Source of the DNA: Clostridiaceae bacterium
GTDB taxonomy: Bacteria > Bacillota > Clostridia > Oscillospirales > Acutalibacteraceae
Assembly (NCBI GenBank): GCA_904501755.1
Contig: CAJGBV010000010.1
Span: 1 to 64,000, forward strand
Reading direction: 5' to 3'
Length of the DNA stretch: 64,000 nucleotides
Of this stretch, positions 17,170 through 25,516 are shown piece after piece; the first letter of the stretch is position 1, and each line of letters opens with the position of its first letter. The position numbers and the translations under genes are program-made. The notes beneath the pieces are model-generated. The model did not search any database, had not been told where the DNA came from, and saw only the letters and a program-made list of their open reading frames with translations.

Positions 17170-17793
17170 TTATCTGATTCCTTTCTCTTCAAGCTCTTTT
17201 ATACGTTCTTCAAGACGGCAGATTTCCTGTGCCACAGGGTCGGGGATATGAATTTGGTCAAGAGGCTGAACCTTTTCGCCGTTTCTTCTTACAACCCTTG
17301 CAGGAACGCCCACAACGGTACAATCGGGGGGTACTTCTTCAAGCACTACGGCACCTGCGGCAATACGGGAATTATCCCCCACCTTAAAGGGACCCAGTAC
17401 CTTGGCGCCTGCACTTATCATAACATTATTACCAATGGTTGGGTGGCGTTTGCCTGTATCCTTACCTGTACCGCCCAAGGTAACACCCTGATAAATAAGA
17501 ACATCATCACCAATTTCGGTGGTTTCACCTATTACAATTCCTGTGCCGTGGTCAATAACAAGACGTCTGCCTATAGTTGCGCCCGGATGTATTTCAATAC
17601 CTGTTTTTCGTGCACAGCGCTGAGAAATCCACCTTGCAATAAAAGGATGCCCATGCTTATAGAAATAATGTGCCATTCTGTGCATACGCACCGCCTTTAC
17701 ACCGGGATAAAGGAAAAATATTTCAAGACTGCTTCTCGCCGCAGGGTCGCGCTCCTTAACAGCGGCTATATCTTCTCTTATTCTATCAAACAA
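17170..17793 (-). CDS. cysE: Serine O-acetyltransferase
   Basis: TTG at 17791-17793 is chosen as start: GGAGAG lies just upstream and the resulting N-terminus (FDRIREDI) matches the family; the in-frame ATG at 17847 lies inside the T-box terminator. The product has the N-terminal helical domain (ERDPAARSSLEIFF) and the left-handed beta-helix hexapeptide repeats (GIEIHPGATIGRR, DHGTGIVIGET, GVTLGGTGK, GNNVMISAGAKVLGPF). It makes O-acetylserine, the precursor of cysteine. It leads the cysE-cysS-trmN6 unit. Confidence 0.95.
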   Translation of the reverse strand: MFDRIREDIAAVKERDPAARSSLEIFFLYPGVKAVRMHRMAHYFYKHGHPFIARWISQRCARKTGIEIHPGATIGRRLVIDHGTGIVIGETTEIGDDVLIYQGVTLGGTGKDTGKRHPTIGNNVMISAGAKVLGPFKVGDNSRIAAGAVVLEEVPPDCTVVGVPARVVRRNGEKVQPLDQIHIPDPVAQEICRLEERIKELEEKGIR

Positions 17794-17840
17794 AGCATTC
17801 TCTCCTTTCGTATAAGCCTTCCCCTTTGTTTGGAGGGGAA

Positions 17841-18079
17841 TAAACAAAAGCCTCCGATACTGCTAAACACAGTATCGGAGGCGAAAAATCGCGGTTCCAC
17901 TCCGTTTTATAACTCAAATTTCTTTAACGCAGAAATTACGCTTTCGTATACTGAAAATTTCCCCGAAAGAGCTAATGGGTGCAATTCATTTTTTGTTCTT
18001 TCCGCAAACCCTTTCAGTCGGTGAGGTCTGCTCCCTGTAGGCGAATTCAAAAAACTACTGTTTCCCATATCATTGCTTT
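17841..18079 (-). promoter_or_regulatory. Cysteine T-box riboswitch leader with attenuator
   Basis: The conserved T-box core (GTGGAACCGCG) is at 17890-17900 on the minus strand. It precedes a 13-bp terminator stem (GCCTCCGATACTG, 17850-17862 with 17870-17882) and a T-rich tail. A likely specifier triplet TGC (Cys) lies at 17981-17983 within GAATTGCACC, and an AGGGAGC element in stem I is near 18040. Uncharged tRNA-Cys would pair with the specifier and T-box to prevent termination, raising cysE-cysS expression when cysteine is short. The family mechanism is established; the specifier is inferred. Confidence 0.88.
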
Positions 18080-18085
18080 TTATAC

Positions 18086-18114
18086 ATTATATTCATTTTT
18101 ATATACTTTGTCAA
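18086..18114 (-). promoter_or_regulatory. Promoter of the T-box/cysE operon
   Basis: Minus strand TTGACA (18109-18114), 17-bp spacer, TATAAT (18086-18091), both consensus, directly after the dnaJ stop codon. Confidence 0.88.
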
Positions 18115-18117
18115 GCA

Positions 18118-19278
18118 TTAGTCGAAAAGGTCTTTTACCTTATCAAAGAAAGATTTGCGCTTTTTATAGTTCTTTTCTTCAAGGCTATCTTCAAAGTCTT
18201 CAAGCTTTTTGCGTTGGTCTTTATTCAGGTCTTTCGGTACTTCAACTATAATTTTAACATATTCATCGCCGTTGCCCGAATAGTTAAGACGCTTTATACC
18301 CTTTCCTCTAAGTTTGAATTCATCACCGGGTTGTGTTCCCTCGTGAATGGTGAATTTTGCTTTTCCGTCAAGGGTTGGCACAGTAATTTCAGCACCAAGA
18401 CAAGCCTGTGCATAGGTAATAGGAATTTCGCAGAATATGTCAAAGCCCTCGCGCTCGAATATAGGATGAGGGCGCACCGATACGGTAATATGAAGGTCAC
18501 CTGCAGGACCGCCGTTAGCACCCATATCTCCGCCACCGCGAAGTGTTATGGTCTGACCGTCATCAATACCTGCGGGAATATCAATAACCTTTTCGGTAGT
18601 TTTACGCACTCTGCCCTTACCTGAACAGCTTCTACAGGGTTTTTCAATAATTTTTCCTGTTCCGCGACAGTTTTCACAGGCAGTCTGAGTCTGTATAACA
18701 CCAAATGGAGTTCGCTGTCCGGTCATTACCTGACCGCTTCCGTGACAGGTTGGACAGGTTTTAGCCTGTGTACCCTTTTCTGCTCCACTTCCGCCACATT
18801 CACTACAGCTCTCGGTACGAGTGACCTTAATATCCTTTTTACAGCCTTTAGCCGCTTCCATAAAGGATATAACAATATTTGTTGCTGTGTCAGCACCGCG
18901 TCTTGGGGCATTAGGGTCACGCCTTCTGCCACCGCCGAATCCGCCGCCAAACATAGAGCCCAAAATATCACCAAGGTCACCAAAATCTCCAAAACCGCCG
19001 CCAAAGCCGCCACCAAATGGATTGCCGCCCTGACCTGCGCCGAAATTAGGGTCCACACCCGCATGGCCGAACTGGTCATAACGGGCACGTTTTTCCTTAT
19101 CGGATAATATTTCGTAGGCTTCATTTACCTCTTTAAAGCTTTTTTCAGCCTCAGCATCACCCGGATGTAAATCGGGGTGATACTTTTTAGCCGCCTTACG
19201 ATATGCTTTTTTTAGGTCGTCATCGTTGACACTTTTGTCAACACCCAGCACCTCGTAGTAATCTCGTTTATCAGCCAT
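18118..19278 (-). CDS. dnaJ: Chaperone protein DnaJ
   Basis: Residues 1-70 form a J domain with the HPD motif in KYHPDLHPG. A Gly/Phe-rich stretch follows (residues about 78-118). The zinc domain has the four CxxCxG repeats: CSECGGSG, CPTCHGSG, CENCRGTG and CRSCSGKG. The C-terminal substrate-binding domain completes the 386-residue protein. It stimulates the DnaK ATPase and delivers unfolded clients. ACGAGGAG precedes the ATG. It ends the heat-shock operon, separated from dnaK by a four-helix-bundle gene and heptamer repeats. Confidence 0.97.
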   Translation of the reverse strand: MADKRDYYEVLGVDKSVNDDDLKKAYRKAAKKYHPDLHPGDAEAEKSFKEVNEAYEILSDKEKRARYDQFGHAGVDPNFGAGQGGNPFGGGFGGGFGDFGDLGDILGSMFGGGFGGGRRRDPNAPRRGADTATNIVISFMEAAKGCKKDIKVTRTESCSECGGSGAEKGTQAKTCPTCHGSGQVMTGQRTPFGVIQTQTACENCRGTGKIIEKPCRSCSGKGRVRKTTEKVIDIPAGIDDGQTITLRGGGDMGANGGPAGDLHITVSVRPHPIFEREGFDIFCEIPITYAQACLGAEITVPTLDGKAKFTIHEGTQPGDEFKLRGKGIKRLNYSGNGDEYVKIIVEVPKDLNKDQRKKLEDFEDSLEEKNYKKRKSFFDKVKDLFD

Positions 19279-19290
19279 AATTACTCCTCG

Positions 19291-19327
19291 TAATTATGGA
19301 CTAGGCTCTAGGCACTAGGCTCTAGGG
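19291..19327. repeat. Heptamer repeat cluster (about four units)
   Basis: Successive 7-bp units of the ACTAGGC / TCTAGGC type lie between the four-helix-bundle gene and dnaJ. It is the same family as the clusters at 19711, 30602 and 62311. Confidence 0.75.
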
Positions 19328-19338
19328 CACTATGTCCA

Positions 19339-19704
19339 TTATTTCTTAGTCGCTAATTTATTTATTATAACACTTACCATTTTTCCAACTTCTCTTGATA
19401 ACATTAAGGACTTTTCCAAATCAATATCGGAGAGATAACCAAGTCTTTTACAGATTAATAACTGTGTTTCAAGCTCTGCATTAGAGCCTCTTGCAATAGC
19501 CAAAAAATTAACATACTCTTTTGTTGTAATTCGACCATAACCCTCAGCTATGTTAGACGGGACGGAAACTGCCGCCCTTCTCATTTGCGCAATCAAGCCA
19601 TACTTCTCACCTTCAGGAATTTTTGTGGTAATCCGATATATTTCCTCTACCAAATCCATTCCTTTTTGCCACACATATAACTCAGTATAACTTTTCTTGT
19701 CCAT
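19339..19704 (-). CDS. Four-helix-bundle protein (S23 / 23S rRNA intervening-sequence protein family)
   Basis: The 121-residue protein has the family hallmarks: WQKGMDLVEEIYRIT, a central Q-MRRAAVSVPSNIAEGYGR and a C-terminal RGSNAELETQLLICKRLGYL segment. These small helical proteins were first seen in 23S rRNA intervening sequences; their biochemical role is unsettled, and related folds serve as accessory proteins in diversity-generating retroelements. Here it sits between dnaK and dnaJ with heptamer repeats on both sides, an unusual position that suggests insertion into the heat-shock operon. It has no clear ribosome site directly before the ATG. Confidence 0.88.
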   Translation of the reverse strand: MDKKSYTELYVWQKGMDLVEEIYRITTKIPEGEKYGLIAQMRRAAVSVPSNIAEGYGRITTKEYVNFLAIARGSNAELETQLLICKRLGYLSDIDLEKSLMLSREVGKMVSVIINKLATKK

Positions 19705-19710
19705 AAAGAT

Positions 19711-19792
19711 TCTCCCTAGTCCCTAAATCCTAGTCCCTAAATCCTAGTCCCTAGACCCTAAATCCTAGTCCCTAGTCCCTAAATCCTAGACC
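19711..19792. repeat. Heptamer repeat cluster (about 11 units)
   Basis: Read on the minus strand, units GGACTAG, GGTCTAG and GATTTAG follow one another without spacing between dnaK and the four-helix-bundle gene. A hairpin (CAACAAC...GTTGTTG, 19796-19824) overlaps the dnaK stop codon. Confidence 0.88.
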
Positions 19793-19813
19793 CTCAACAA
19801 CCAAGCCTCAGGC

Positions 19814-21655
19814 TTAGTTGTTGCTGTCTTCTACATCTGAAAAGTCAGCATCATATACGTTGTTAGCGTCAGCGCCGCCTGCTGCAGCATTTGGGTCGGC
19901 ACCCTGTGCACCCTGAGCCTCTGCAGCTGCCTTATATACCTTTTCACTGATAGCGTAAACTTCTTTTTGAAGAGCTTCCTGAGCTGCCTTGATAGCTTCA
20001 GTATCGGTACCCTTAAGAGCTTCCTTCAAAGCATCTTTTGCGGTATTAATCTTATTCTTTTCATCATCGCTTAACTTATCGCCGAATTCATTAACAGTCT
20101 TTTCGGTCTGATAAATCATCTGGTCAGCGTTATTTCTAAGGTCAACCTCTTCTCTACGCTTCTTGTCTTCGCTTTCGTACTGAGCAGCTTCCTGAACAGC
20201 CTTCTCAATATCTTCCTTAGACATATTGGTATTAGAGGTAATAGTGATAGACTGTTCTTTACCTGTACCAAGGTCTTTAGCAGATACATGAACGATACCG
20301 TTAGCATCAATATCGAAGGTTACTTCAATCTGGGGAATTCCGCGGGGAGCAGGAGCAATTCCGTCAAGATGGAATACACCAAGCTGTTTGTTATCTTTAG
20401 CGAATTCTCTTTCACCCTGAAGTACATTTACCTCAACAGAGGTCTGACCGTCAGCAGCAGTAGAGAAAATCTGGCTCTTCTTTGTAGGAATGGTTGTGTT
20501 TCTGTCAATTACCTTTGTGGAAACACCACCCATAGTTTCAATACCAAGAGAAAGAGGAGTTACATCAAGGAGAAGAAGTCCCTTAACGTCACCGCCAAGT
20601 ACACCGCCCTGAAGAGCAGCACCGAGTGCTACACATTCATCAGGGTTAATGCCCTTAAAGGGTTCAGCACCGATAAAGTTCTTAACAGCTTCCTGAACAG
20701 CAGGGATTCTTGAAGAACCACCAACCATAAGAACCTTGTTGATTTCGCTCTTATTAAGACCGGAGTCAGCAAGTGCCTGACGAACAGGTACCATAGTAGC
20801 TTCTACAAGGTCAGCAGTAAGCTCGTTAAACTTAGCTCTTGTAAGAGTGGTTTCAAAATGCTTAGGTCCGTTAGCATCAACAGTAATAAAGGGAAGATTA
20901 ATATCAGCAGTAGTCATACCGGAAAGGTCAATCTTTGCCTTTTCAGCAGCTTCCTTAATACGCTGCATAGCCATTTTGTCCCCTGAAATATCTATACCGT
21001 TTTCTGCCTTGAAGGTAGCTACGATATAGTCCATAACACGCTTATCGAAGTCGTCGCCGCCCAGCTTGTTGTTACCTGCAGTAGCAAGAACCTCCTGAAC
21101 GCCGTCGCCCATTTCAATAATAGAAACGTCGAAGGTACCGCCGCCAAGGTCATATACCATAACCTTCTGGTCGTCTTCCTTGTCAATAGAATAAGCAAGA
21201 GCAGCAGCAGTAGGCTCGTTTATAATACGCTTAACCTCAAGACCTGCAATTTTACCTGCGTCCTTGGTTGCCTGACGCTGAGCGTCGGTGAAGTATGCGG
21301 GAACGGTGATTACAGCCTCGGTTACGGTTGTGCCAAGATAGCTTTCTGCATCAGCCTTTAATTTCTGAAGAATAATAGCAGAAATCTCCTGAGGAGTATA
21401 GTTCTTACCGTCAACAGCAACGGTGTAATTTGTACCCATTTCACGCTTAATTGAGCTGATGGTTCTGTCAGGGTTGGTAATAGCCTGACGCTTTGCAACC
21501 TGTCCTACCATTCTTTCGCCTGTCTTGGAAAATGCAACAACAGAAGGTGTAGTTCTTCCGCCTTCGGCATTAGGAATAACAACGGCTTCGCCGCCCTCCA
21601 TAACTGCAACACAAGAGTTTGTTGTACCAAGGTCAATACCAATAATTTTACCCAT
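19814..21655 (-). CDS. dnaK: Chaperone protein DnaK (Hsp70)
   Basis: The 613-residue protein has the Hsp70 ATPase domain (GIDLGTTNSCVAV, then YDLGGGTFDVSI and the VGGSSRIPAVQ motif) and the substrate-binding domain (DVTPLSLGIETMGG), with a helical lid and an acidic C-terminal DVEDSNN-type tail. AAGGAG precedes the ATG. It works with DnaJ and GrpE to fold and disaggregate proteins. It is the third gene of the hrcA-grpE-dnaK-dnaJ operon under CIRCE control. Confidence 0.98.
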   Translation of the reverse strand: MGKIIGIDLGTTNSCVAVMEGGEAVVIPNAEGGRTTPSVVAFSKTGERMVGQVAKRQAITNPDRTISSIKREMGTNYTVAVDGKNYTPQEISAIILQKLKADAESYLGTTVTEAVITVPAYFTDAQRQATKDAGKIAGLEVKRIINEPTAAALAYSIDKEDDQKVMVYDLGGGTFDVSIIEMGDGVQEVLATAGNNKLGGDDFDKRVMDYIVATFKAENGIDISGDKMAMQRIKEAAEKAKIDLSGMTTADINLPFITVDANGPKHFETTLTRAKFNELTADLVEATMVPVRQALADSGLNKSEINKVLMVGGSSRIPAVQEAVKNFIGAEPFKGINPDECVALGAALQGGVLGGDVKGLLLLDVTPLSLGIETMGGVSTKVIDRNTTIPTKKSQIFSTAADGQTSVEVNVLQGEREFAKDNKQLGVFHLDGIAPAPRGIPQIEVTFDIDANGIVHVSAKDLGTGKEQSITITSNTNMSKEDIEKAVQEAAQYESEDKKRREEVDLRNNADQMIYQTEKTVNEFGDKLSDDEKNKINTAKDALKEALKGTDTEAIKAAQEALQKEVYAISEKVYKAAAEAQGAQGADPNAAAGGADANNVYDADFSDVEDSNN

Positions 21656-21704
21656 AATAATTTTCTCCTTTAATTTGTTTATGTTAGTTTTTTAATTAAT
21701 TACT

Positions 21705-22226
21705 TTAGTTAGCTACCTTTACCATAGCTACGCGGATAACTGTGTCGCCGATTTTATATCCCTGCTGTAAAACCTCGGCAATAACATTTTCACCGAAATT
21801 TTCATCCTCAATGTGCATTACAGCCTCGTGACAGTTGGGGTCAAACTCATCTCCCACCTGTGCAAGTGCAGTAACATTCATTTTTTCGGGGATATTAGTG
21901 AACTGTTTTATAATCATTTCAAGGCCTTTGCTATAATCCTCGCTGTCTGACTGAGCGGCTAAGGCTCTGTAGGCATTGTCAAGCACAGGAAGAAAATCCT
22001 TGAACATTGAAGCCTTTGCATACTCTGCAACAGAAAGTCTTTCACGTTCATTCCGCTTTTTGAAATTATCAAACTCCGCGGCGGTACGGCTTAAAAGGTC
22101 TTTGGTTTTATCCAGTTCCTCTTTTAGCTTTTCTACCTCTTCGTTCTTTTTGCTTTTTTTAGGTTTCTTTTCGGTTACAGGCTCTGCTTCAACAGCTTCC
22201 TGCTCCTTTATGTTTTCCTCTGCCAC
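21705..22226 (-). CDS. grpE: Nucleotide exchange factor GrpE
   Basis: A 173-residue protein with an N-terminal charged, disordered stretch, a long helix (EEVEKLKEELDKTKDLLSR) and the conserved C-terminal beta domain (GDEFDPNCHEAVMHIED, VLQQGYKIGDTVIRVAMVKVAN). It releases ADP from DnaK. The start is GTG at 22224-22226, immediately following the hrcA stop codon; GGAGGA in the hrcA tail provides the ribosome site. Confidence 0.95.
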   Translation of the reverse strand: MAEENIKEQEAVEAEPVTEKKPKKSKKNEEVEKLKEELDKTKDLLSRTAAEFDNFKKRNERERLSVAEYAKASMFKDFLPVLDNAYRALAAQSDSEDYSKGLEMIIKQFTNIPEKMNVTALAQVGDEFDPNCHEAVMHIEDENFGENVIAEVLQQGYKIGDTVIRVAMVKVAN

Positions 22227-23264
22227 TTATATTTCCTCCATATCTTTAATATTCTCGTTTGCAATTTCACTGAGCCTTGAAGCCAGATATGCAACCGCGG
22301 GAACAATCTGCCCGTAGGACATTCGCGTGGGGCCGATTACACCTATTCTTCCTATAGTTGCATCCTTAGCACCCCAGGGAGCAACTATCATAGCCGTTCT
22401 GTCAAGCTCTCTAAAGCCTGTCTGAGAACCGAAGATTACCCCCACAGTGTCCTTGTTCTCTGAAATTATTGACAAAACGCCCTCCTTTTGTTCAAGAAAC
22501 AAAAGAAGCCGCATTGCCCTTTCTCTTTCAGAAAGCATTGAATATATGTTAGACTGTCCCGAAAAATCAATTTTCGGCTGTCCGGTTTGACGAATCATAT
22601 CAAAAAGTGCCGCTATCAAGGGCATATAGGTAAGAGCATCAGTTCCTGCCGCAGTATATACATTCTGCATTGCCGCCGCAGTAAGACAGGAAAGACTTTT
22701 TCCCTCTATCCTTTCGCTTATAACCTGATTAAGATATTTAACCGCCGATAAATCCATATCACTGGCAGTTCTGCACAGCTTACTTTCGGCTCTGCCGTCA
22801 GAGGTAACTGCAACCAACATTACCAAACGCGAGCTCATCGGGGTTAGCTGTACCTTTTTTATAATGGCACTGTCATCGGTAAGCTTAGCACTAAATGCAG
22901 GCAGTCCTGTTATTTTGGAAAGCAGCTTTGCAATGGCGGCAGAAAGCCCCTCGGTGTCCACAGCCACAGTTTCAAGGGTTTCATCAATAAAGCTTTTAAT
23001 CCCCTCGTCAAGCTCATCCTTTTTCATAAGATTGCTGACATAAAATTCATAGCCCTTGCCTGTAGGAACTCTTCCTGCTGAAGTATGCGGCTGCTCTAAT
23101 AGGCCCATACAGGAAAGCTCACTCATTTCATTTCTGAGAGTTGCCGATGAGGGAGCATTTTCAAGGGTGGTGGTAAGCCACTTTGAGCCTACGGGAGCAC
23201 CTGTAGCTATATGATACTTAACTATAGCCGCCAAAATAGCCTGTTTTCTTGGAGTCAGCTCCAT
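22227..23264 (-). CDS. hrcA: Heat-inducible transcription repressor HrcA
   Basis: The 345-residue protein starts with the winged-helix DNA-binding domain (RKQAILAAIVKYHIATGAPVGSK, SSATLRNEMSELSCMG) and continues with the GAF-like and dimerisation domains ending near LGVIGPTRMSYGQI in pattern. It represses the operon by binding CIRCE, and is kept active by GroEL in well-studied Firmicutes. A perfect CIRCE element lies in its leader. First gene of hrcA-grpE-dnaK-(four-helix gene)-dnaJ. Confidence 0.96.
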   Translation of the reverse strand: MELTPRKQAILAAIVKYHIATGAPVGSKWLTTTLENAPSSATLRNEMSELSCMGLLEQPHTSAGRVPTGKGYEFYVSNLMKKDELDEGIKSFIDETLETVAVDTEGLSAAIAKLLSKITGLPAFSAKLTDDSAIIKKVQLTPMSSRLVMLVAVTSDGRAESKLCRTASDMDLSAVKYLNQVISERIEGKSLSCLTAAAMQNVYTAAGTDALTYMPLIAALFDMIRQTGQPKIDFSGQSNIYSMLSERERAMRLLLFLEQKEGVLSIISENKDTVGVIFGSQTGFRELDRTAMIVAPWGAKDATIGRIGVIGPTRMSYGQIVPAVAYLASRLSEIANENIKDMEEI

Positions 23265-23297
23265 TCATCTTTCACTCTCCTTTTCATTTCTTAGTTT

Positions 23298-23324
23298 TTA
23301 GCACTCTGCACTGTCGAGTGCTAA
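23298..23324. promoter_or_regulatory. CIRCE operator
   Basis: TTAGCACTC-N9-GAGTGCTAA is a perfect match to the CIRCE consensus bound by HrcA. It lies between the promoter and hrcA. Confidence 0.97.
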
Positions 23325-23333
23325 CGTACTTAT

Positions 23334-23361
23334 ATTATAACCGCTAATTTCCTTTTGTCAA
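23334..23361 (-). promoter_or_regulatory. Promoter of the heat-shock operon
   Basis: Minus strand TTGACA (23356-23361), 16-bp spacer, TATAAT (23334-23339). CIRCE lies just downstream, in the transcribed leader. Confidence 0.85.
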
Positions 23362-23421
23362 TAGGTTTTTATGAATAATTTTTAAATATTTTTTGACTTT
23401 TTCTGACCTTTGTAAAAAGTA

Positions 23422-23451
23422 TTGGACAAATCAAGCTTGCCGTGATATACT
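23422..23451 (+). promoter_or_regulatory. Promoter of the hypothetical gene at 23485
   Basis: TTGGAC (23422-23427), 18-bp spacer, TATACT (23446-23451), divergent from the heat-shock promoter. Confidence 0.55.
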
Positions 23452-23484
23452 ATACACATATTATTAATTATGGTGGTATCTGTT

Positions 23485-24204
23485 ATGTATTATGATTTAC
23501 TATTAAAACAACTTTCTTCCTTTTTCGAGGAAAACGAAATAACCGCCCTTGAGGACGGTACCTTTAGCGGTAAGGGCAAAAAAATCAAAATTAATTATAA
23601 CGAGTCTAACAAATGTTATGAGTTAAGCCTTGCTGAAGAGGGCGAAGATTTCTCGGTTATATCCTCTTACCTCTTTGACGACACTCAGAGAGAAAAGGAT
23701 ATCGAAAGCGTTGCTATTGACTTTGCCGACTCCTTAAGAAAACAGCTCAGCATTGCAAAAAAACGCGCTGCGGCTAATGTGGCTCTTCCTACCGCACAGG
23801 GCGGCGACACAGTTACCCTTTCGGGTCTTACCCAAAAGCTTCTTGCTTTCTTCCCTCAGAATAAGGAAACCTATAAAGCTCACGTCGCCCAGCACAACCG
23901 CTTCTTAGCCACTATGTTTTATAAAGAGTACCTTATTCCCGATATAAAGGCTCTTCTTAATTCGGGCAACAAGAAGCAGATTAAGAAATTTTATGATGCT
24001 ATGGTGGACATCTTTGTTCACGGTGACGAGGAAACCGTTTCCTTCTCGGTAGCCTGCGTTTCCGCGGCTATTTTTGACAACGAGGAAAGAAAAGCCACTG
24101 CAAAGGAATTAACAACAGATTGTACAACCTATTATTCAAACCTTGAGCATTTCTGTCAAAAGCTTAAATCAAGCAAAAAGCTGAGAGAAACACTAATTAA
24201 ATAA
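23485..24204 (+). CDS. Uncharacterised cytoplasmic protein
   Basis: I do not recognise a family. The 239-residue product has no signal peptide or membrane segment. The N-terminal half (about residues 1-95) looks like an alpha/beta domain with alternating strands (GKKIKINYNES, YELSLAEEG). The C-terminal half is helical, with YKEYLIPDIKALLNSGNKKQIKKFYDAMVD-type amphipathic helices. An ATG at 23485 is preferred because GGTGG lies 7 nt before it; an ATG at 23470 is possible. It has its own promoter, divergent from hrcA, and ends at a strong terminator. Low-complexity and charged content suggest a soluble protein of intermediate expression. Confidence 0.75.
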   Translation: MYYDLLLKQLSSFFEENEITALEDGTFSGKGKKIKINYNESNKCYELSLAEEGEDFSVISSYLFDDTQREKDIESVAIDFADSLRKQLSIAKKRAAANVALPTAQGGDTVTLSGLTQKLLAFFPQNKETYKAHVAQHNRFLATMFYKEYLIPDIKALLNSGNKKQIKKFYDAMVDIFVHGDEETVSFSVACVSAAIFDNEERKATAKELTTDCTTYYSNLEHFCQKLKSSKKLRETLIK

Positions 24205-24211
24205 AGACACA

Positions 24212-24240
24212 AAACCCACCGATTTCTCGGTGGGTTTGCT
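24212..24240. terminator. Bidirectional terminator
   Basis: ACCCACCGA and TCGGTGGGT form a 9-bp stem around TTTC (24214-24222 with 24227-24235), with A and T tracts on the outer sides, between the convergent hypothetical and serpin genes. Confidence 0.85.
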
Positions 24241-24258
24241 TTTGCTATTTATGTTTTT

Positions 24259-25470
24259 CTACAACTCTGTCACTACACCCATAAAAAGTGGAACATTATA
24301 TGAATCCATAATAAAGTATATAAAAGGTCGGTTTAGTATGACCTCTTTTTCGGGAGCAGGTGTAATTCCCATTGTTATAATTTCCACTCCTGTAGATGCA
24401 GCTGCCTTTATTCCATAAGCATCAACATAAATACGGGTTTTATGTTGAGCATTATTAATAAATAACTTTTTATCAGCAATTCCTGTGAAATCTGCTTTTT
24501 CTTCAAGGAAAGCAGATTTTATTCCTATATCGGTTAAAGAATCCTTAAGCTGAGTATCAGTTTCGGTAGAAAAATACGGAACGCCTGTGTTTACATTAAC
24601 GGACTCTTTTTTAGCAAGTATATTTCTCAGCTTCTCTGCGGTCAGTTGTTTTATATAATCCTTAATGTCTATATTTTCGTCAGGCATAAGCGCAACAAAA
24701 GAACAGTCACCCGCAAGCTCTTTTATAACACCTACCGCATCATCGTCTTTAAGATAGGTTTTTTCTTTACTGTACATCATTTTAACAGTAGACTTTTTTC
24801 CTGACCTTGAACTGAATATTTCATCCTTTACATCAGATTCTTTATGTGTGGTGGTCCATTTAGCACTAAATACAGTAGCATTTGCAAGATACATCTGAGA
24901 ATTAGGGTGAAGCTCTTCCAAAATGTTTTCAATTTTACCGTTGGTGCTTTCCTTTACCCAATTGTTTATTGAATCTACCGTTTCGCTGCTGTGAAAATTT
25001 GCCAAAAAAATATCTGTGCCATAGCTATTTACAACCCTGTGCAAATAATCATCCTTTATTTTAAAGCCGTTGTCGAACCACACAGAATTTGCACTCTTTA
25101 AAGAGGAGTCTTGCTTTTTGGAATAGCTATACATATATCTGTTCCAGTCTTGTATCGCTATTCTTCCTGTCAGCACATCTTCAAACTCAGCTTTGGTTTC
25201 TCCCTCAGCACCATTTGCCGCAAGGCTTAAAGCAACGCTTATAGAATAGGGAGACAGGCAAAAATTCTCACTATGCCTATCCGCCTCAGCCCTATACAAA
25301 TTCATAGCAAAATCCTGCTGTGCTGCAATAAACGGCTCATCTATTTTTACGCGTTTAGGTGCTTCTTGTTCAATGCCTTCCGAAAGCTTTATAACATTTG
25401 CCTTTGACAAACATCCTGTAATACTTATGAGTAATAGTATTGACAGAACAAAACAAATTGCTCTTTTCAT
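24259..25470 (-). CDS. Serpin (serine protease inhibitor family), predicted lipoprotein
   Basis: A lipoprotein signal ends in the lipobox SITGC, so the inhibitor is probably tethered outside the cell. The remaining ~380 residues follow the serpin fold: NFCLSPYSISVALSLAANGAEGET, ANATVFSAKW, and the hinge and reactive loop VDAYGIKAAASTGVEIITMG, then NRPFIYFIMD. The small-residue hinge (AAAST) is what inhibitory serpins need for loop insertion. Aligning the loop with alpha-1-antitrypsin puts Met at P1 and Gly at P1', suggesting elastase- or chymotrypsin-like targets. AAGGAGG precedes the ATG, 46 bp after a secreted clan-CD-like protease gene in the same orientation. Targets could be host or competitor proteases, or the neighbour. 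Confidence 0.92.
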   Translation of the reverse strand: MKRAICFVLSILLLISITGCLSKANVIKLSEGIEQEAPKRVKIDEPFIAAQQDFAMNLYRAEADRHSENFCLSPYSISVALSLAANGAEGETKAEFEDVLTGRIAIQDWNRYMYSYSKKQDSSLKSANSVWFDNGFKIKDDYLHRVVNSYGTDIFLANFHSSETVDSINNWVKESTNGKIENILEELHPNSQMYLANATVFSAKWTTTHKESDVKDEIFSSRSGKKSTVKMMYSKEKTYLKDDDAVGVIKELAGDCSFVALMPDENIDIKDYIKQLTAEKLRNILAKKESVNVNTGVPYFSTETDTQLKDSLTDIGIKSAFLEEKADFTGIADKKLFINNAQHKTRIYVDAYGIKAAASTGVEIITMGITPAPEKEVILNRPFIYFIMDSYNVPLFMGVVTEL

Positions 25471-25516
25471 TCTATGAACCGCCTCCTTGTGTGTGTTGTC
25501 TTATTAACATTGTTTT

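Noticed and set aside
17794..17847. Longer cysE start at ATG 17847
   Set aside because: It lies within the T-box terminator stem and its tail; homology begins at the TTG start.
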